A DNA stretch of 64,000 bases from Denitromonas halophila (GCF_007625155.1 NZ_VMNK01000007.1:124001-188000); one strand, 5' to 3'; numbered from the stretch's first letter, positions 47,866-56,241 are shown. A program made the numbers and translations. The notes: a model not told the origin generated them from the sequence alone.

Positions 47866-48103
47866 CCTACCTCGCGATACGCTGATCGAACGCCTAGTCC
47901 GGTACGACTTGCGCTTACGCATCGATCGCGTCTGATCCACTGTCCTGCATCTCCCACAGCGGTGGACCGCGTGCCTGTATCAGACACGGCGGTGAAGTGG
48001 GCTCGCCCAGATGACCGAGAATCCCCCGGATCACCGCCCCCTCGGTGATGAAGGCGATGATCATCGGCGACTGCAACATCACGGCCCGCACGGTCTCGGT
48101 CAT
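47866..48103 (-). pseudogene. IS91-family transposase C-terminus, decayed
   Basis: On the minus strand the frame reads MIIAFITEGAVIRGILGHL then GEPTSPPCLIQARGPPLW, followed by stops inside AIDA*AQVVPD*AFDQRIAR. I recognise the standard end of IS91-type transposases (HLGEPTSPP, ARGPPLWEM, then a DPQAQPVPDYEFDQRIAW-like end). Two in-frame stops show it is dead. No transposase core is found nearby. A homologous end lies at 52501-52549. Confidence 0.75.
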
Positions 48104-48213
48104 CGATCAGGCGCCGAAAGTGCTGCCTTCCCATGGCGACGCCAATCCCGTGTGCGGCCCACGACCCACACAGCGAGGGCCGGGCGCCAGGCTTGTGAAC
48201 CTCCCTGCCAGCG

Positions 48214-49128
48214 CTATTCCGGCAATGGGATGAATTCGACCTCGTCACCGGCCACGACCGGAAAGCGACGTTCACGCCAGTCCCGCTTGGCCTGCTCGAT
48301 GCGTTCCTTGCGACTGGAGACGAAGTTCCAGTCGATGAAGCGCTTGCCCATATGCTCGCCGCCAATGATCGCGATTCGGGACTCCTCAGCGGCTTCGACA
48401 ATGACACCGGACACATTCGAGAGAATCGCCATCGCATGCTCGGGGATATCAATGTCCTGCGCCTTGAGCGCACCCTGCGCAACGTAGATCGCGCGCTCAT
48501 CGGCATCCGGCAACAACAACTTCTGGCCCGGCTGCAGATGTGCTTCGACATACAGCGTGCTGGCGAACACCCGCACCGGCGAGGTCGCGCCGTAGGCTGT
48601 GCCCATCATCACGCGCACCGGTACACCGCCGACCTCCACCGCAGGAATGTCCGCCGACGGATAGTGATGGAAGGCCGGCTCGACTTCCTCGTCCGCCTCC
48701 GGCAGCGCCAGCCACAACTGCAGGCCGTGCAAGCGGTGCGGCACGCTGTTGACCTCCGGTTGCTCGCGCTCGGAATGGACGATGCCACGGCCGGCCACCA
48801 TCAGGTTGATGTCGCCGGGCCTGATCGGCTGGAGGCTGCCGAGCGAATCACGGTGAAGAATCTCCCCTTCAAACAAATAGGTAACCGTTGCGAGGTTCAC
48901 GTGGGGGTGCGGGCGCACGTTGATGCCTTCGCCGGCCGGGAAGTCCGCCGGACCCATATGATCGAAGAAGATCCATGGGCCGACCGTCTTGCGCTGCGCG
49001 GTCGGTAGCAAACGCCGGACCGAGAATCCGCCAAGGTCCTTCTCGCGCGGACGCAGCACGAGTTCGACGGCATCACGGCCCTTGGTTTCGGAACAGTCGG
49101 AATTCAGCTCTTTCGTCAGATTGCTCAT
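48214..49128 (-). CDS. Pirin family protein (first)
   Basis: A 304-residue pirin, a bicupin with a metal site in the N-terminal domain. Conserved metal-site stretches are FDHMGPADFPAG, RPHPHVNLATVTYLFEGE and GIVHSERE. Some bacterial pirins are quercetin dioxygenases; others bind regulatory partners. ATG 49128 follows AAGGAG; an in-frame ATG eight codons upstream lacks this. It is the last gene of a four-gene operon with a second pirin and an isochorismatase-like hydrolase, and is about 30 percent alike to that second pirin by eye. Redox or electrophile stress is a plausible trigger, by context. Confidence 0.88.
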   Translation of the reverse strand: MSNLTKELNSDCSETKGRDAVELVLRPREKDLGGFSVRRLLPTAQRKTVGPWIFFDHMGPADFPAGEGINVRPHPHVNLATVTYLFEGEILHRDSLGSLQPIRPGDINLMVAGRGIVHSEREQPEVNSVPHRLHGLQLWLALPEADEEVEPAFHHYPSADIPAVEVGGVPVRVMMGTAYGATSPVRVFASTLYVEAHLQPGQKLLLPDADERAIYVAQGALKAQDIDIPEHAMAILSNVSGVIVEAAEESRIAIIGGEHMGKRFIDWNFVSSRKERIEQAKRDWRERRFPVVAGDEVEFIPLPE

Positions 49129-49167
49129 CGCTGGGGTTCTCCTTGTTGTCAAAATCGGGCTGTAGCG

Positions 49168-49746
49168 TCAACGGTAAAGCCATTTCGCGACCAGCCGGGT
49201 ATAACGCGGCATGATCAGGTAAACCATGAGATACACGATCACTGTCGCAACAAGCAGCTTTCCGAGCAGCATTGCTGGCACACCCTGCCATCCCCCAAGC
49301 AGCGGCGACAGCGCCCATGGCACGATCACCGTAAGCGGGAAAATCGCCGAAAGCGTGAACTGGAACTGCTTCCACCTATTTGGTGGTATCGCGGCCGGCG
49401 GCGCAAACCAGAAGTCCAGCCCGGTCTTGATCACGTAGCGGTCGCCTTTTTCCAGCGCATGCTCGATACGCTGAAGGAATTCTCTCCGAACCTCGGACTC
49501 GATCCAGGCCTTGAGCTGCTCGACACCGGCGAAACGGATGATCACCGTGTATGTCTCCTGACCGTCGACCGGGCGGATCACGTCGGTGGACAGGTAGCCA
49601 GGGAAGCGCTTGCAGGCCTCGCGTATCTCGAGCAGCCAGCGTTCATATTCGTCATAGGCATCGCGGCGCGGCTGGTGGACGATGATACCGGTCACCGTCT
49701 CGCCGGGCGGTGCGAACGTCGTCTCCGATGGCGAAGGGGTTGTCAC
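49168..49746 (-). CDS. Antibiotic biosynthesis monooxygenase-domain protein with two membrane helices
   Basis: A 192-residue protein. The ABM-type ferredoxin-like domain spans about 20-105 (VTGIIVHQPRRDAYDEYERW, FPGYLSTDVIRPVDGQETYT). Two membrane helices follow near the C-terminus (FPLTVIVPWALSPLLGG; LLVATVIVYLMVYLIMP). GTG 49746 after CGGGAG is preferred to an upstream ATG at 49833. The family removes electrophiles or quinones in some cases; membrane-tethered members are common but uncharacterised. Located between the isochorismatase-like and pirin genes on the same strand. Confidence 0.78.
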   Translation of the reverse strand: MTTPSPSETTFAPPGETVTGIIVHQPRRDAYDEYERWLLEIREACKRFPGYLSTDVIRPVDGQETYTVIIRFAGVEQLKAWIESEVRREFLQRIEHALEKGDRYVIKTGLDFWFAPPAAIPPNRWKQFQFTLSAIFPLTVIVPWALSPLLGGWQGVPAMLLGKLLVATVIVYLMVYLIMPRYTRLVAKWLYR

Positions 49747-49845
49747 GGCTGGCTCCCGGATAGATGGGATTTCGGACGCCACAGACCGGGCGCGCAGTCG
49801 TCTGCACCGGCGGAGCGCGGGGAAAGCAAGCACACGCCCAGCACC

Positions 49846-50472
49846 TTACGCTCTGCCCTTGACGGTAGCGTAGCTGGTCATCAGGTTCTTGTAGTCGGGA
49901 ATGTGGTTCGCGAACAGCGTCCCCAGCCCCTCGACGTCGTTGCGCCAGTCGCGGTGCAGTTCGCACGCCAGGCCGAACCACGTCATCAACTGTACCCCGG
50001 CTGCCGTCATGCGATCCCACGCGGAGTTGCGGGCAAGCTCGTTGAAGGTGCCCGAGGCGTCGGTGACGACGAAGACGTCGAAGCCTTCCTCGATTGCGGC
50101 CAGCGCAGGGAAGGCCACACACACTTCAGTCACGACGCCGGCAATGATGAGCTGCTTCTTGCCAGTGGCCTTCACCGCCTTGACGAAGTCGTCGTTGTCC
50201 CAGGCGTTGATCTGACCGGGGCGCGCGATGTAAGGCGCATCCGGGAACAACGCCTTTAGCTCCGGCATCAGCGGGCCGTTCGGGCCGTCTTCGAAGCTGG
50301 TGGTGAGGATGGTCGGCAGGTCAAAGTACTTGGCCGCATCGGCCAGCGCCAGCACGTTGTTGTTGAAGCGGTCGGGATCGATATCGCGCACCAGCGACAG
50401 CAGGCCGGCCTGGTGATCGACCAGCAGCATGGCGGCGTTGTTCTTGTCGAGTTTCACGTAGGGCTGAGTCAT
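49846..50472 (-). CDS. Isochorismatase-like cysteine hydrolase (YcaC type)
   Basis: A 208-residue cysteine hydrolase. The catalytic triad can be seen: D19 in LLVDHQAGL, the basic residue in the YIARPGQINAW region and the nucleophile in VVTEVCVAFPALAAI. YcaC of E. coli is the closest type; its substrate is unknown. ATG 50472 follows AAGGAG. The gene is second in the pirin operon and has a 99-bp gap to the ABM gene. Confidence 0.87.
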   Translation of the reverse strand: MTQPYVKLDKNNAAMLLVDHQAGLLSLVRDIDPDRFNNNVLALADAAKYFDLPTILTTSFEDGPNGPLMPELKALFPDAPYIARPGQINAWDNDDFVKAVKATGKKQLIIAGVVTEVCVAFPALAAIEEGFDVFVVTDASGTFNELARNSAWDRMTAAGVQLMTWFGLACELHRDWRNDVEGLGTLFANHIPDYKNLMTSYATVKGRA

Positions 50473-50559
50473 GGTGTTCTCCTTGTTTGCTCTCTCGGGG
50501 TCGGGATGCCGCTTGCGCGGCAGGGTTTGCCCCCGGCCCGGAAGGGCCGGGAGTCGGTA

Positions 50560-51450
50560 TCAACCGGCTGTCTCGGTGGTTTCCGCGCGCGGGATGCCGC
50601 CAAATCGGCCGCTGTTGAAGTCTTCGATAGCCTGTGCGATCTCGGCCTCGCTGTTCATGACGAACGGTCCGTAGCCGACGATGGACTCGTCGATCGGCTC
50701 TCCGGCGAGCAACAGAACGACAGCATCGTTGTTCGCCTCGATCGAGACGCTGACACCGGCCCGGTCGAGCACCACAAGCTGACCGTCGCGCGCCAGCGCG
50801 TGGCCGTTCACCAGCACCGTGCCGCGAAGCACAACGACCGCAGCTGTCCAACCGTCAGGCAAAGGCAGCTCCGCCACGCCGTCGCGCACCAGACGCAGGT
50901 CCCACACGTTCATTGGCGTAAAGGTCTTCGCCGGGCCGCGTTTGCCGTCGAGCTCACCGGCAATGATGCGTGCCGTACCGGCACCATCCGCCAGTTTCAC
51001 GACCGGAATTCCGGCCGAGGTGATGGCCTGGTAGCCCGGCGGCGCGTACTTGTCGCGCGCCGGCAGATTCACCCATAGTTGAACCATCTCCAGTTCGCCG
51101 CCCGAACGCGCGAAACCGTCGCCGTGAAACTCTTCATGCAATATGCCGGCACCAGCCGTCATCCACTGCACGTCGCCCGGCCCGATCACACCACCCTGCC
51201 CGGTGGAATCGCGGTGCGACACTTCACCGGCGTAGACGATGGTCACCGTCTCGAAGCCACGGTGCGGATGCTGGCCGACACCGCGGCGGCGCTCGGTCGG
51301 ATCGAACTGCGCCGGACCAGCATGATCGAGCAGCAGGAACGGGCTCAATGCCTTGCCATGGCTCTGGTAGCTGAACAGCGAGCGCACCGGAAACCCGTCG
51401 CCGACCCAATGGGTGCGCGGCGTGCTGTAAATGCCCTGGACTCGTTTCAT
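50560..51450 (-). CDS. Pirin family protein (second), YhhW-like
   Basis: A 296-residue pirin. Metal-site motifs LLDHAGPAQFDP, GQHPHRGFETVTIVYAGE and AGAGILHEEF are complete (three histidines and a glutamate). ATG 51450 follows AAGGAGG. It is the first gene of the operon and is divergent from a LysR regulator, so it is likely the main regulated product. Quercetinase-type dioxygenase activity is known for some relatives (YhhW); the true substrate here is unknown. Confidence 0.88.
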   Translation of the reverse strand: MKRVQGIYSTPRTHWVGDGFPVRSLFSYQSHGKALSPFLLLDHAGPAQFDPTERRRGVGQHPHRGFETVTIVYAGEVSHRDSTGQGGVIGPGDVQWMTAGAGILHEEFHGDGFARSGGELEMVQLWVNLPARDKYAPPGYQAITSAGIPVVKLADGAGTARIIAGELDGKRGPAKTFTPMNVWDLRLVRDGVAELPLPDGWTAAVVVLRGTVLVNGHALARDGQLVVLDRAGVSVSIEANNDAVVLLLAGEPIDESIVGYGPFVMNSEAEIAQAIEDFNSGRFGGIPRAETTETAG

Positions 51451-51465
51451 GTTCGCCTCCTTGTC

Positions 51466-51485
51466 ACGTTCGTATTGCGTAACGT
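51466..51485. promoter_or_regulatory. Candidate LysR operator in the pirin/LysR divergent spacer
   Basis: ACGTT-N10-AACGT, an interrupted palindrome containing the T-N11-A core typical of LysR sites, lies 16 bases upstream of the pirin start and about 95 bases upstream of the LysR start. Confidence 0.5.
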
Positions 51486-51580
51486 CACTTTAGGCATGGA
51501 ACGTGAAGAGGAGAAGACGGTAAAATTCGGCTTCAGCGTCCTACCAGCAGGACAATAGGCGGCAGCGCAGGGAGACTTGT

Positions 51581-52489
51581 ATGAACGACCTGAACGATCT
51601 GTACTACTTCGCCCGCGTGGTCGAACATGGCGGCTTCGCCGCCGCCGGGCGCGCCACCGGGGTACCGAAGTCCAAGCTCAGCCGCCGCATCGCACTGATG
51701 GAAGAGCGTCTCGGTGCCCGGCTGTTGCACCGCTCGACCCGCCACTTCTCGGTCACCGAATTGGGCCAGACCTTCTACGAGCACTGCCGCGCCATGCTGG
51801 TCGAGGCTGATGCCGCGCTCGAGGCGGTCGAAGCCACCCGCGCCGAACCGGCCGGCACGGTGCGTATCAGCTGCCCGATCACGCTTCTTCACGTGCACGT
51901 CGGCACCATGCTCGCGGACTTTCTCGCTGCACATCCGCGCGTGTCGGTGCATCTGGACGCCACCAACCGCAAGATTTCGCCAGTCAGCGACGGCGTCGAT
52001 CTGGCGATTCGCGTCCGCCCGCCACCACTACCCGACAGCGACCTCGTGCTGCGCGTGCTTGCCGACAGCGCCCAGTGCATCGTCGCAAGCCCCGCGCTCG
52101 TCGAGTCGATCGGCCGTCCTGTCGAACCGACCGATCTTGCTTCCTTTCCCAGCCTGTCGCTCGGCCCGCCGCAGGATGAACACCGCTGGACGCTAATCGG
52201 CCCGGACAGCACCGAGGTATCGCTGCACTACCGACCCCGCCTTGTCACGGGCGACATGGTCGCGCTACGCAGTGCAGCGCGCGCCGGTGTCGGCGTCGTT
52301 CAGCTTCCGACCTTGATGCTGCGCGACGATCTGAACACCGGCACCCTCGTTTCCCTCCTGCCCGATTGGTCCCCGCCACGCCAGATCATTCACGTCGTGT
52401 ATCCGTCGCGCCGCTGCCTGCTGCCCGCCGTACGCTCGCTGATCGACTACCTCGCCGAGCGGTTCCAGGCACTGGAGAATGACGGATAG
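51581..52489 (+). CDS. LysR family transcriptional regulator
   Basis: A 302-residue LysR regulator. The N-terminal helix-turn-helix reads YYFARVVEHGGFAAAGRATG and PKSKLSRRIALMEERLGARL, close to the DsdC/YhjC-type group that controls pirin operons. The C-terminal two-lobed effector domain spans about 90-295. No effector is recognisable. It is divergent from the pirin operon, which it probably controls together with itself. ATG 51581 is preceded by GGGAGACT. Its end abuts a decayed integrase/transposase. Confidence 0.9.
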   Translation: MNDLNDLYYFARVVEHGGFAAAGRATGVPKSKLSRRIALMEERLGARLLHRSTRHFSVTELGQTFYEHCRAMLVEADAALEAVEATRAEPAGTVRISCPITLLHVHVGTMLADFLAAHPRVSVHLDATNRKISPVSDGVDLAIRVRPPPLPDSDLVLRVLADSAQCIVASPALVESIGRPVEPTDLASFPSLSLGPPQDEHRWTLIGPDSTEVSLHYRPRLVTGDMVALRSAARAGVGVVQLPTLMLRDDLNTGTLVSLLPDWSPPRQIIHVVYPSRRCLLPAVRSLIDYLAERFQALENDG

Positions 52490-52500
52490 GAATTTCAATG

Positions 52501-52713
52501 CGAACTCGTCGTCCGGTACGGGTTGCGCTTGCGGATCGATGGACAGCACCTGGTTGCCGTGGGTTACGTCGCGAACGCGCAGGCAGACAAGATCGCACTC
52601 GCGCAGCTTGCTGTCGATGGCGAGGTTGACCATCGCCAGATCGCGCACGTGATGGGCGTTCGGAGGGTGAATGCAGATCGCCCAGATGTCCTTGGGCTTC
52701 AGCGGCGCCCTCT
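52501..52713 (-). pseudogene. Integrase remnant fused in frame to an IS91-type transposase end
   Basis: On the minus strand 52713-52550 reads RAPLKPKDIWAICI, HPPNAHHVRDLAMVNLAI and DSKLRECDLVCLRVRDV, the start of a tyrosine recombinase of the phage-integrase-like group (NLAIDSKLRGCDLV is its hallmark). It runs in frame into SIDPQAQPVPDDEF (52549-52501), the end of IS91-type transposases. The fusion shows a past recombination between two mobile genes. Neither half could be active. Confidence 0.7.
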
Positions 52714-52988
52714 AACCCACCAACTTTCCCCTGCTTCAGGGTTCCCTATGCTCGTAGGACTCCATGCCAGACTCCTTGGCTGTTAATCGGAGTCTGATTG
52801 TTTACCAGACCGTCCGGCGACTTTACGGAAGGCAGATGAAATCGTGCTATCAGCCAGGGGCAATCGGACAGCCCGCCCAAGCAAAACGGCTGTAGTCCTT
52901 CAGCTTGCGGTCCTACGGCAATGGCCCCCTTTAGCCAACGGCCGATTGTTTGAGGCAAAATCCGGGACTCTTCGCGTCGAGAATACTC

Positions 52989-53321
52989 ATGGAACTGCTG
53001 CGCCTGAGTCTCCTGTTTGCCGCTACTGCTGTTGCCGAAATCGTTGGCTGCTACCTGCCATGGCTGGTTCTGAAGCAAGGCAAGAGTCTGCTCCTGCTGT
53101 TTCCAGCCGCGCTTTCCCTAGCGCTGTTCGCCTGGCTGCTGACCCTGCATCCGACAGCGGCGGGTCGCACCTATGCCGCATACGGCGGAATGTATATCGC
53201 TGTCGCGTTGCTCTGGCTTCACTTCGTGGATGGTATAGCCCTGACGCGATGGGACATGCTCGGCGCAGGCCTCGCCCTGACCGGCATGGCGGTAATTGCT
53301 CTTCAACCCGCTGCTGCCTGA
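52989..53321 (+). CDS. YnfA family (UPF0060) small membrane protein
   Basis: A 110-residue inner-membrane protein with four helices, related to SMR transporters. It begins [20 protein letters not shown] with [13 protein letters not shown] next, and has [20 protein letters not shown] and [17 protein letters not shown]. An open frame extends to 52950, but ATG 52989 gives the standard family length (108-110). The substrate is uncertain; YnfA has been linked to drug export in Shigella. Confidence 0.9.
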   Translation: MELLRLSLLFAATAVAEIVGCYLPWLVLKQGKSLLLLFPAALSLALFAWLLTLHPTAAGRTYAAYGGMYIAVALLWLHFVDGIALTRWDMLGAGLALTGMAVIALQPAAA

Positions 53322-53372
53322 TTCCAATTGGTACGTGAGAGGCAGACAACGGCCAGGAGCGGTCGTTCGGAT

Positions 53373-53536
53373 GTAGGGCGCAATAACCGAAGGGCATTGC
53401 GCCGAACGTTGCACCAAGGCACCATGGGAGCGTTTTCCCAAGCTGTTTGAGATGTGCGAGGCGCGATGATGAGTTCACCTCACGGGCGCGTCGCGACCGT
53501 CATCCGGCGCAATGCCCTTCGGTTATTGCGCCCTAC
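53373..53536. repeat. Perfect 31-bp inverted repeat (REP-like) around a 102-bp centre
   Basis: Arms 53373-53403 and 53506-53536 are exact reverse complements. Each arm itself contains short inverted parts (GGCGCAATRCCC / GGGCGCAATA), so it can also fold alone. The first 15 bases recur at 15417-15431, near the other orphan toxin locus. No transposase is encoded between the arms. Confidence 0.9.
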
Positions 53537-53903
53537 GCGGGCTCTCAAGGGACGGGTTTATGGCGCGCACAATGATGAGGCATTCAAGCAAATAATCTCA
53601 GAGAATGGTTGGACGCTGCTTTCCGACAAACGACTGGAAATAGCGCCTGGTGTTTACGAGAATCATTATCTTGACGCGAAAGGGAGGTCGGCGGTGAAAA
53701 CGACCTATGATTCCAAGGTTTGGAGTGATGCCCAGATGCAAAGCATGTCGCGGCAGGCAGTGGTCAAGGTCGAAAGTGAAGCGAATCGGGGGCTGGGCTC
53801 ACTACCAACTCATGGCAAACCTGTTCAGGTCGAACTCAATGGTGTCCCATTTGTCGTGACCAGCGACAAAGGCAAGCTCTACGCGTTCCCGGGTAAGCAA
53901 TAG
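53537..53903 (+). pseudogene. Orphan C-terminal toxin fragment (CdiA_C-like), second locus
   Basis: The frame is entered from the inverted repeat (in-frame ATGs at 53466/53469 lie inside the repeat centre) and from about 53537 reads like a toxin tail: GAHNDEAFKQIISENGWTLL, VYENHYLDAKGRSAVKTTYD, WSDAQMQSMSRQAV, ending VTSDKGKLYAFPGKQ. The TTYDSKVWSDAQM pattern resembles CdiA_C-type toxin domains (TVYDPxxxSDxQM). About 120 residues remain, with no secretion or pretoxin part. The stop overlaps the next gene by one base, the toxin/immunity layout. Family assignment is moderate. Confidence 0.6.
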
Positions 53904-54448
53904 TGGCTCTCTTCCCCACTGACGTAACTGCGAATGTCGAAAGCTCTCCTGAATATTGGGCTCTAGCAACTTGCCTCGCACATATGCACGTCCACTTCCG
54001 TTCGGGAAGAATCCGTGATGCCGTAGGCCACCTGCTAGGTGGCGACGGTCTGGCGGTTGGAGATCCCTATCCATGCGATCTCTTTCGAGTGTCTAGCCGC
54101 GATCATGACGAAATCGCCGAGCTCATGGCACCGGCATCGATCGGCCCTACGAAATTCGTCGTGCCCAGCGAGATCGCAAACGCCGACTTTATCGCCATCT
54201 GCGACCCGGACGATTTCGGGGAGCACTATTGGCACACCTACTCCGAAGAAGAGTTCCGCCGCATCATTGAACACACGCTCAGCGTATGGGCCGCGCAGGA
54301 GCCCGAGAAGCACAAAGAGTATGCCGAGGCGCTGGCGGAGCATGGTATGCAACTGGTGCCAGTCACCTTGACGTATCCCCCGAACGCCCGCCCCTTGGGA
54401 AAACGTCGCAAGCCGAGCTTCTGGCAACGACTCTTTGGACACAGGTAA
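53903..54448 (+). CDS. Candidate immunity protein of the second orphan toxin
   Basis: A 181-residue soluble protein starting at a GTG that shares one base with the toxin stop (TAGTG). No signal or membrane segment. Segments such as PTKFVVPSEIANADFIAICD and EEEFRRIIEHTLSVWAAQE show a mixed alpha/beta fold; no family recognised. The tail PSFWQRLFGHR is nearly the same as the tail of the PoNi-like protein at 18768-19628 (GFWQRLFGRDKG), although the rest is unrelated. Immunity function is inferred from overlap with the toxin tail. Confidence 0.55.
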   Translation: MALFPTDVTANVESSPEYWALATCLAHMHVHFRSGRIRDAVGHLLGGDGLAVGDPYPCDLFRVSSRDHDEIAELMAPASIGPTKFVVPSEIANADFIAICDPDDFGEHYWHTYSEEEFRRIIEHTLSVWAAQEPEKHKEYAEALAEHGMQLVPVTLTYPPNARPLGKRRKPSFWQRLFGHR

Positions 54449-54670
54449 GGCCGAGCGGCAAGACACTTGAGTCCCTCTGTGTCGCATCTCTCAACCTCAA
54501 TCAGCGCCAAAGGCGGCCTTGGGTCGAAACCGGAAACCCACACCGGCACTGACCTGCCCCGTGCCTCACAACATCACCCGACCTCGGCATGATTTCCTTG
54601 CAGTCGCGGCGTCTCTCGCGTATCAAAGCAGGTGTTCCAACCCTTTTCAGCGACACCCCACGGAGTTCCC

Positions 54671-55009
54671 TTGGCTACCAGCATCCCCGACACCCGAAAG
54701 CAACAAATCGACGACGTTCTTCTCAAGCTGCCGGGCGTGAAGGCGAAAAAAATTGGCGGGCTTGACGCCTATCTTGTGTCCGACAAGATGTTCGCCTGCA
54801 TTAGCGGCAACGGCGTCGGTATACGCGTGTCGGCGGCCATGGCGATCGAGCTGCAGTTTTCGCGGGGCGACGTCGTGCCCTTTCAACCCGGTGGCATGCC
54901 GAGTTCGAAAGAGTGGGTGCAGATCGACCACGCTGACGCGGCGGATTACGCGCTTGATGTTGAGGTGTTTCAGGCGTCGCTGGCGTTCGTGAAAGGCACG
55001 CGAGGCTAG
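54671..55009 (+). CDS. TfoX N-terminal-like / YjbR-like small protein
   Basis: A 112-residue protein. A TTG at 54671 behind GGAG is preferred to an ATG 13 codons upstream in poorly coding sequence. The sequence IGGLDAYLVSDKMFACISGN and PFQPGGMPSSKEWVQI follows the pattern of the TfoX N-terminal domain (GGxxFxVxxKMFA ... PFxPxGRPMxxW). In TfoX/Sxy the domain helps control competence genes, but stand-alone copies are common and uncharacterised. It is followed by a good hairpin and stands alone. Confidence 0.65.
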   Translation: MATSIPDTRKQQIDDVLLKLPGVKAKKIGGLDAYLVSDKMFACISGNGVGIRVSAAMAIELQFSRGDVVPFQPGGMPSSKEWVQIDHADAADYALDVEVFQASLAFVKGTRG

Positions 55010-55030
55010 TCCGCGTCGCTCAAAACTTGC

Positions 55031-55052
55031 GTGCCGGGGTGCGCCCCGGCAC
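55031..55052 (+). terminator. Terminator of the TfoX-like gene
   Basis: GTGCCGGGG-TGCG-CCCCGGCAC, a perfect 9-bp stem with a 4-base loop, 21 bases after the stop, followed by CGTCGTTTGAT. Confidence 0.7.
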
Positions 55053-55238
55053 CGTCGTTTGATCAGGCACAGCCCCCGGACGACGCACTGCGTCCCCCGA
55101 GACACGATGAAGTCAATGCTGTGCCCCGGCCCGCCGGTTCAAACGCTGAACGGTGCGACACCGATTCTCGACTTCGATCAATCCGCGGTGGCTCGCGCTC
55201 CGGTATTGTCTGCACCACGATTTCTCCGGAACCTTGCC

Positions 55239-55481
55239 GTGAACCCGATTCTCGATTTCTACCGCAGCGATGTGCGCACCGGCATCAAGATTGTGCTGAC
55301 CAGCCTCATCCTCGGCACACTGACCGCAGTGCCCCTGTGGCTGTTCACTCAGTTTGGCTCGACCGATGTCACGCCCACCGGGCTGGCGCTGACCGCCATG
55401 TTCGGCACCATTGCCGGTGCCTTTGGTGCCGCCGTCGGGGTTGTGTGGTGGATCATCGAGGTCATTGTCCGGCGGCGCTGA
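55239..55481 (+). CDS. Small inner-membrane protein, two helices
   Basis: About 80 residues from GTG 55239 (VNPILDFYRSDVRTGIK). Helix 1 is IVLTSLILGTLTAVPLWLF, helix 2 is LTAMFGTIAGAFGAAVGVVW with WIIEVIV following, then a basic end RRR. A longer frame starts at 55059, but its first 60 residues look non-coding. No family recognised. Its stop ends at 55481 and the convergent ArsR-type gene ends at 55482, with no base between them. Confidence 0.5.
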   Translation: MNPILDFYRSDVRTGIKIVLTSLILGTLTAVPLWLFTQFGSTDVTPTGLALTAMFGTIAGAFGAAVGVVWWIIEVIVRRR

Positions 55482-56165
55482 TCAGTCCAGCAAGAAGACC
55501 TCTCGAAACGCTTTTTCGCCCTCGGCGCTGAACACCACCACCCGCGAATCTTTCTGTCGGTGGGCCCACCCGGCGGCATACATCCGCTGCAGCAAGGCGG
55601 CGCCCACGCCACCGGCGAGATGGTGCCGCCGCTCCCCCCAGTCCAGACACATGCGGCACACCGGACGGCGACTCGAACCCGGCACGGAAACATCCACACC
55701 AATGGCCTCGAACGCGGCGCGACCGGCGCCGGTCAGACTCAACTCGCCAACCCGGGCGGCAAACCAACCCCGCATCAGCATGGCTTCGAAGGCGGCCACG
55801 GCCAGTTCGCCGGCGAGGTGGTCGTAGCACACGCGCGCCTTGCGCAGCGCCGGCTCGCGCGGACTCGAGCGCAGGCGCACGGCGCCGGTGCGAAATGCCA
55901 CGCCCATTAGAGATTCCAGCAAGTGCGCGACGTCACGCCCGGCGAGGCGAAAGTAACGATGCCGGCCTTGTGCATCCACCTCGATCAGCCCGGCATCAAG
56001 CAACTTGGCGAGGTGACCGCTGATGGTTTGCTTGGTCACCCCGGCAATACCCGCCAGCTCGGTGGCGGTGAGCGCGCGATCGGCCATCAGCGCGGTAAGG
56101 ATGTCGGCGCGGGCGTTGTCGCCGATCAGCGCGGCGACGCGGGCGATGTGGGGGCCGTCTTTCAT
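55482..56165 (-). CDS. ArsR-family transcriptional regulator
   Basis: A 227-residue repressor. The winged helix is N-terminal (MALTATELAGIAG-like stretch RALTATELAGIAGVTKQTIS, HLAKLLDAGLIEVDAQGRHR). The C-terminal 120 residues contain two cysteines, C110 in KARVCYDHLAGELA and CRMCLDWGERRHH, which could bind metal or sense redox. It overlaps a perfect palindrome at its own start. It is divergent from the NIPSNAP/ABM pair and FetAB, which it may control. The C-terminal part is longer than in simple ArsR proteins, as in the group near antibiotic/monooxygenase genes. Confidence 0.85.
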   Translation of the reverse strand: MKDGPHIARVAALIGDNARADILTALMADRALTATELAGIAGVTKQTISGHLAKLLDAGLIEVDAQGRHRYFRLAGRDVAHLLESLMGVAFRTGAVRLRSSPREPALRKARVCYDHLAGELAVAAFEAMLMRGWFAARVGELSLTGAGRAAFEAIGVDVSVPGSSRRPVCRMCLDWGERRHHLAGGVGAALLQRMYAAGWAHRQKDSRVVVFSAEGEKAFREVFLLD

Positions 56166-56188
56166 GGTTCGATCCTAGCCGAACCATG
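56163..56188. promoter_or_regulatory. Palindromic operator over the ArsR-type start codon
   Basis: CATGGTTCG-N8-CGAACCATG, perfect 9-bp arms, includes the regulator's own ATG and its AGGA ribosome site. This is an excellent autorepression site and also lies about 55 bases upstream of the divergent gene. Confidence 0.75.
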
Positions 56189-56241
56189 CAGCCACTTCAA
56201 TTCGCTATTGTGGTTCCGTCATTCACGCCGGAGCCCCGACC

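Noticed and set aside
47551-48048. 165-codon plus-strand frame after the PEP-CTERM gene
   Set aside because: No recognisable product, no good start, and it overlaps a decayed transposase on the other strand.
52800-52988. Riboswitch upstream of the ynfA gene
   Set aside because: Some SMR-like genes follow guanidine riboswitches, but none of the conserved loops could be found here.
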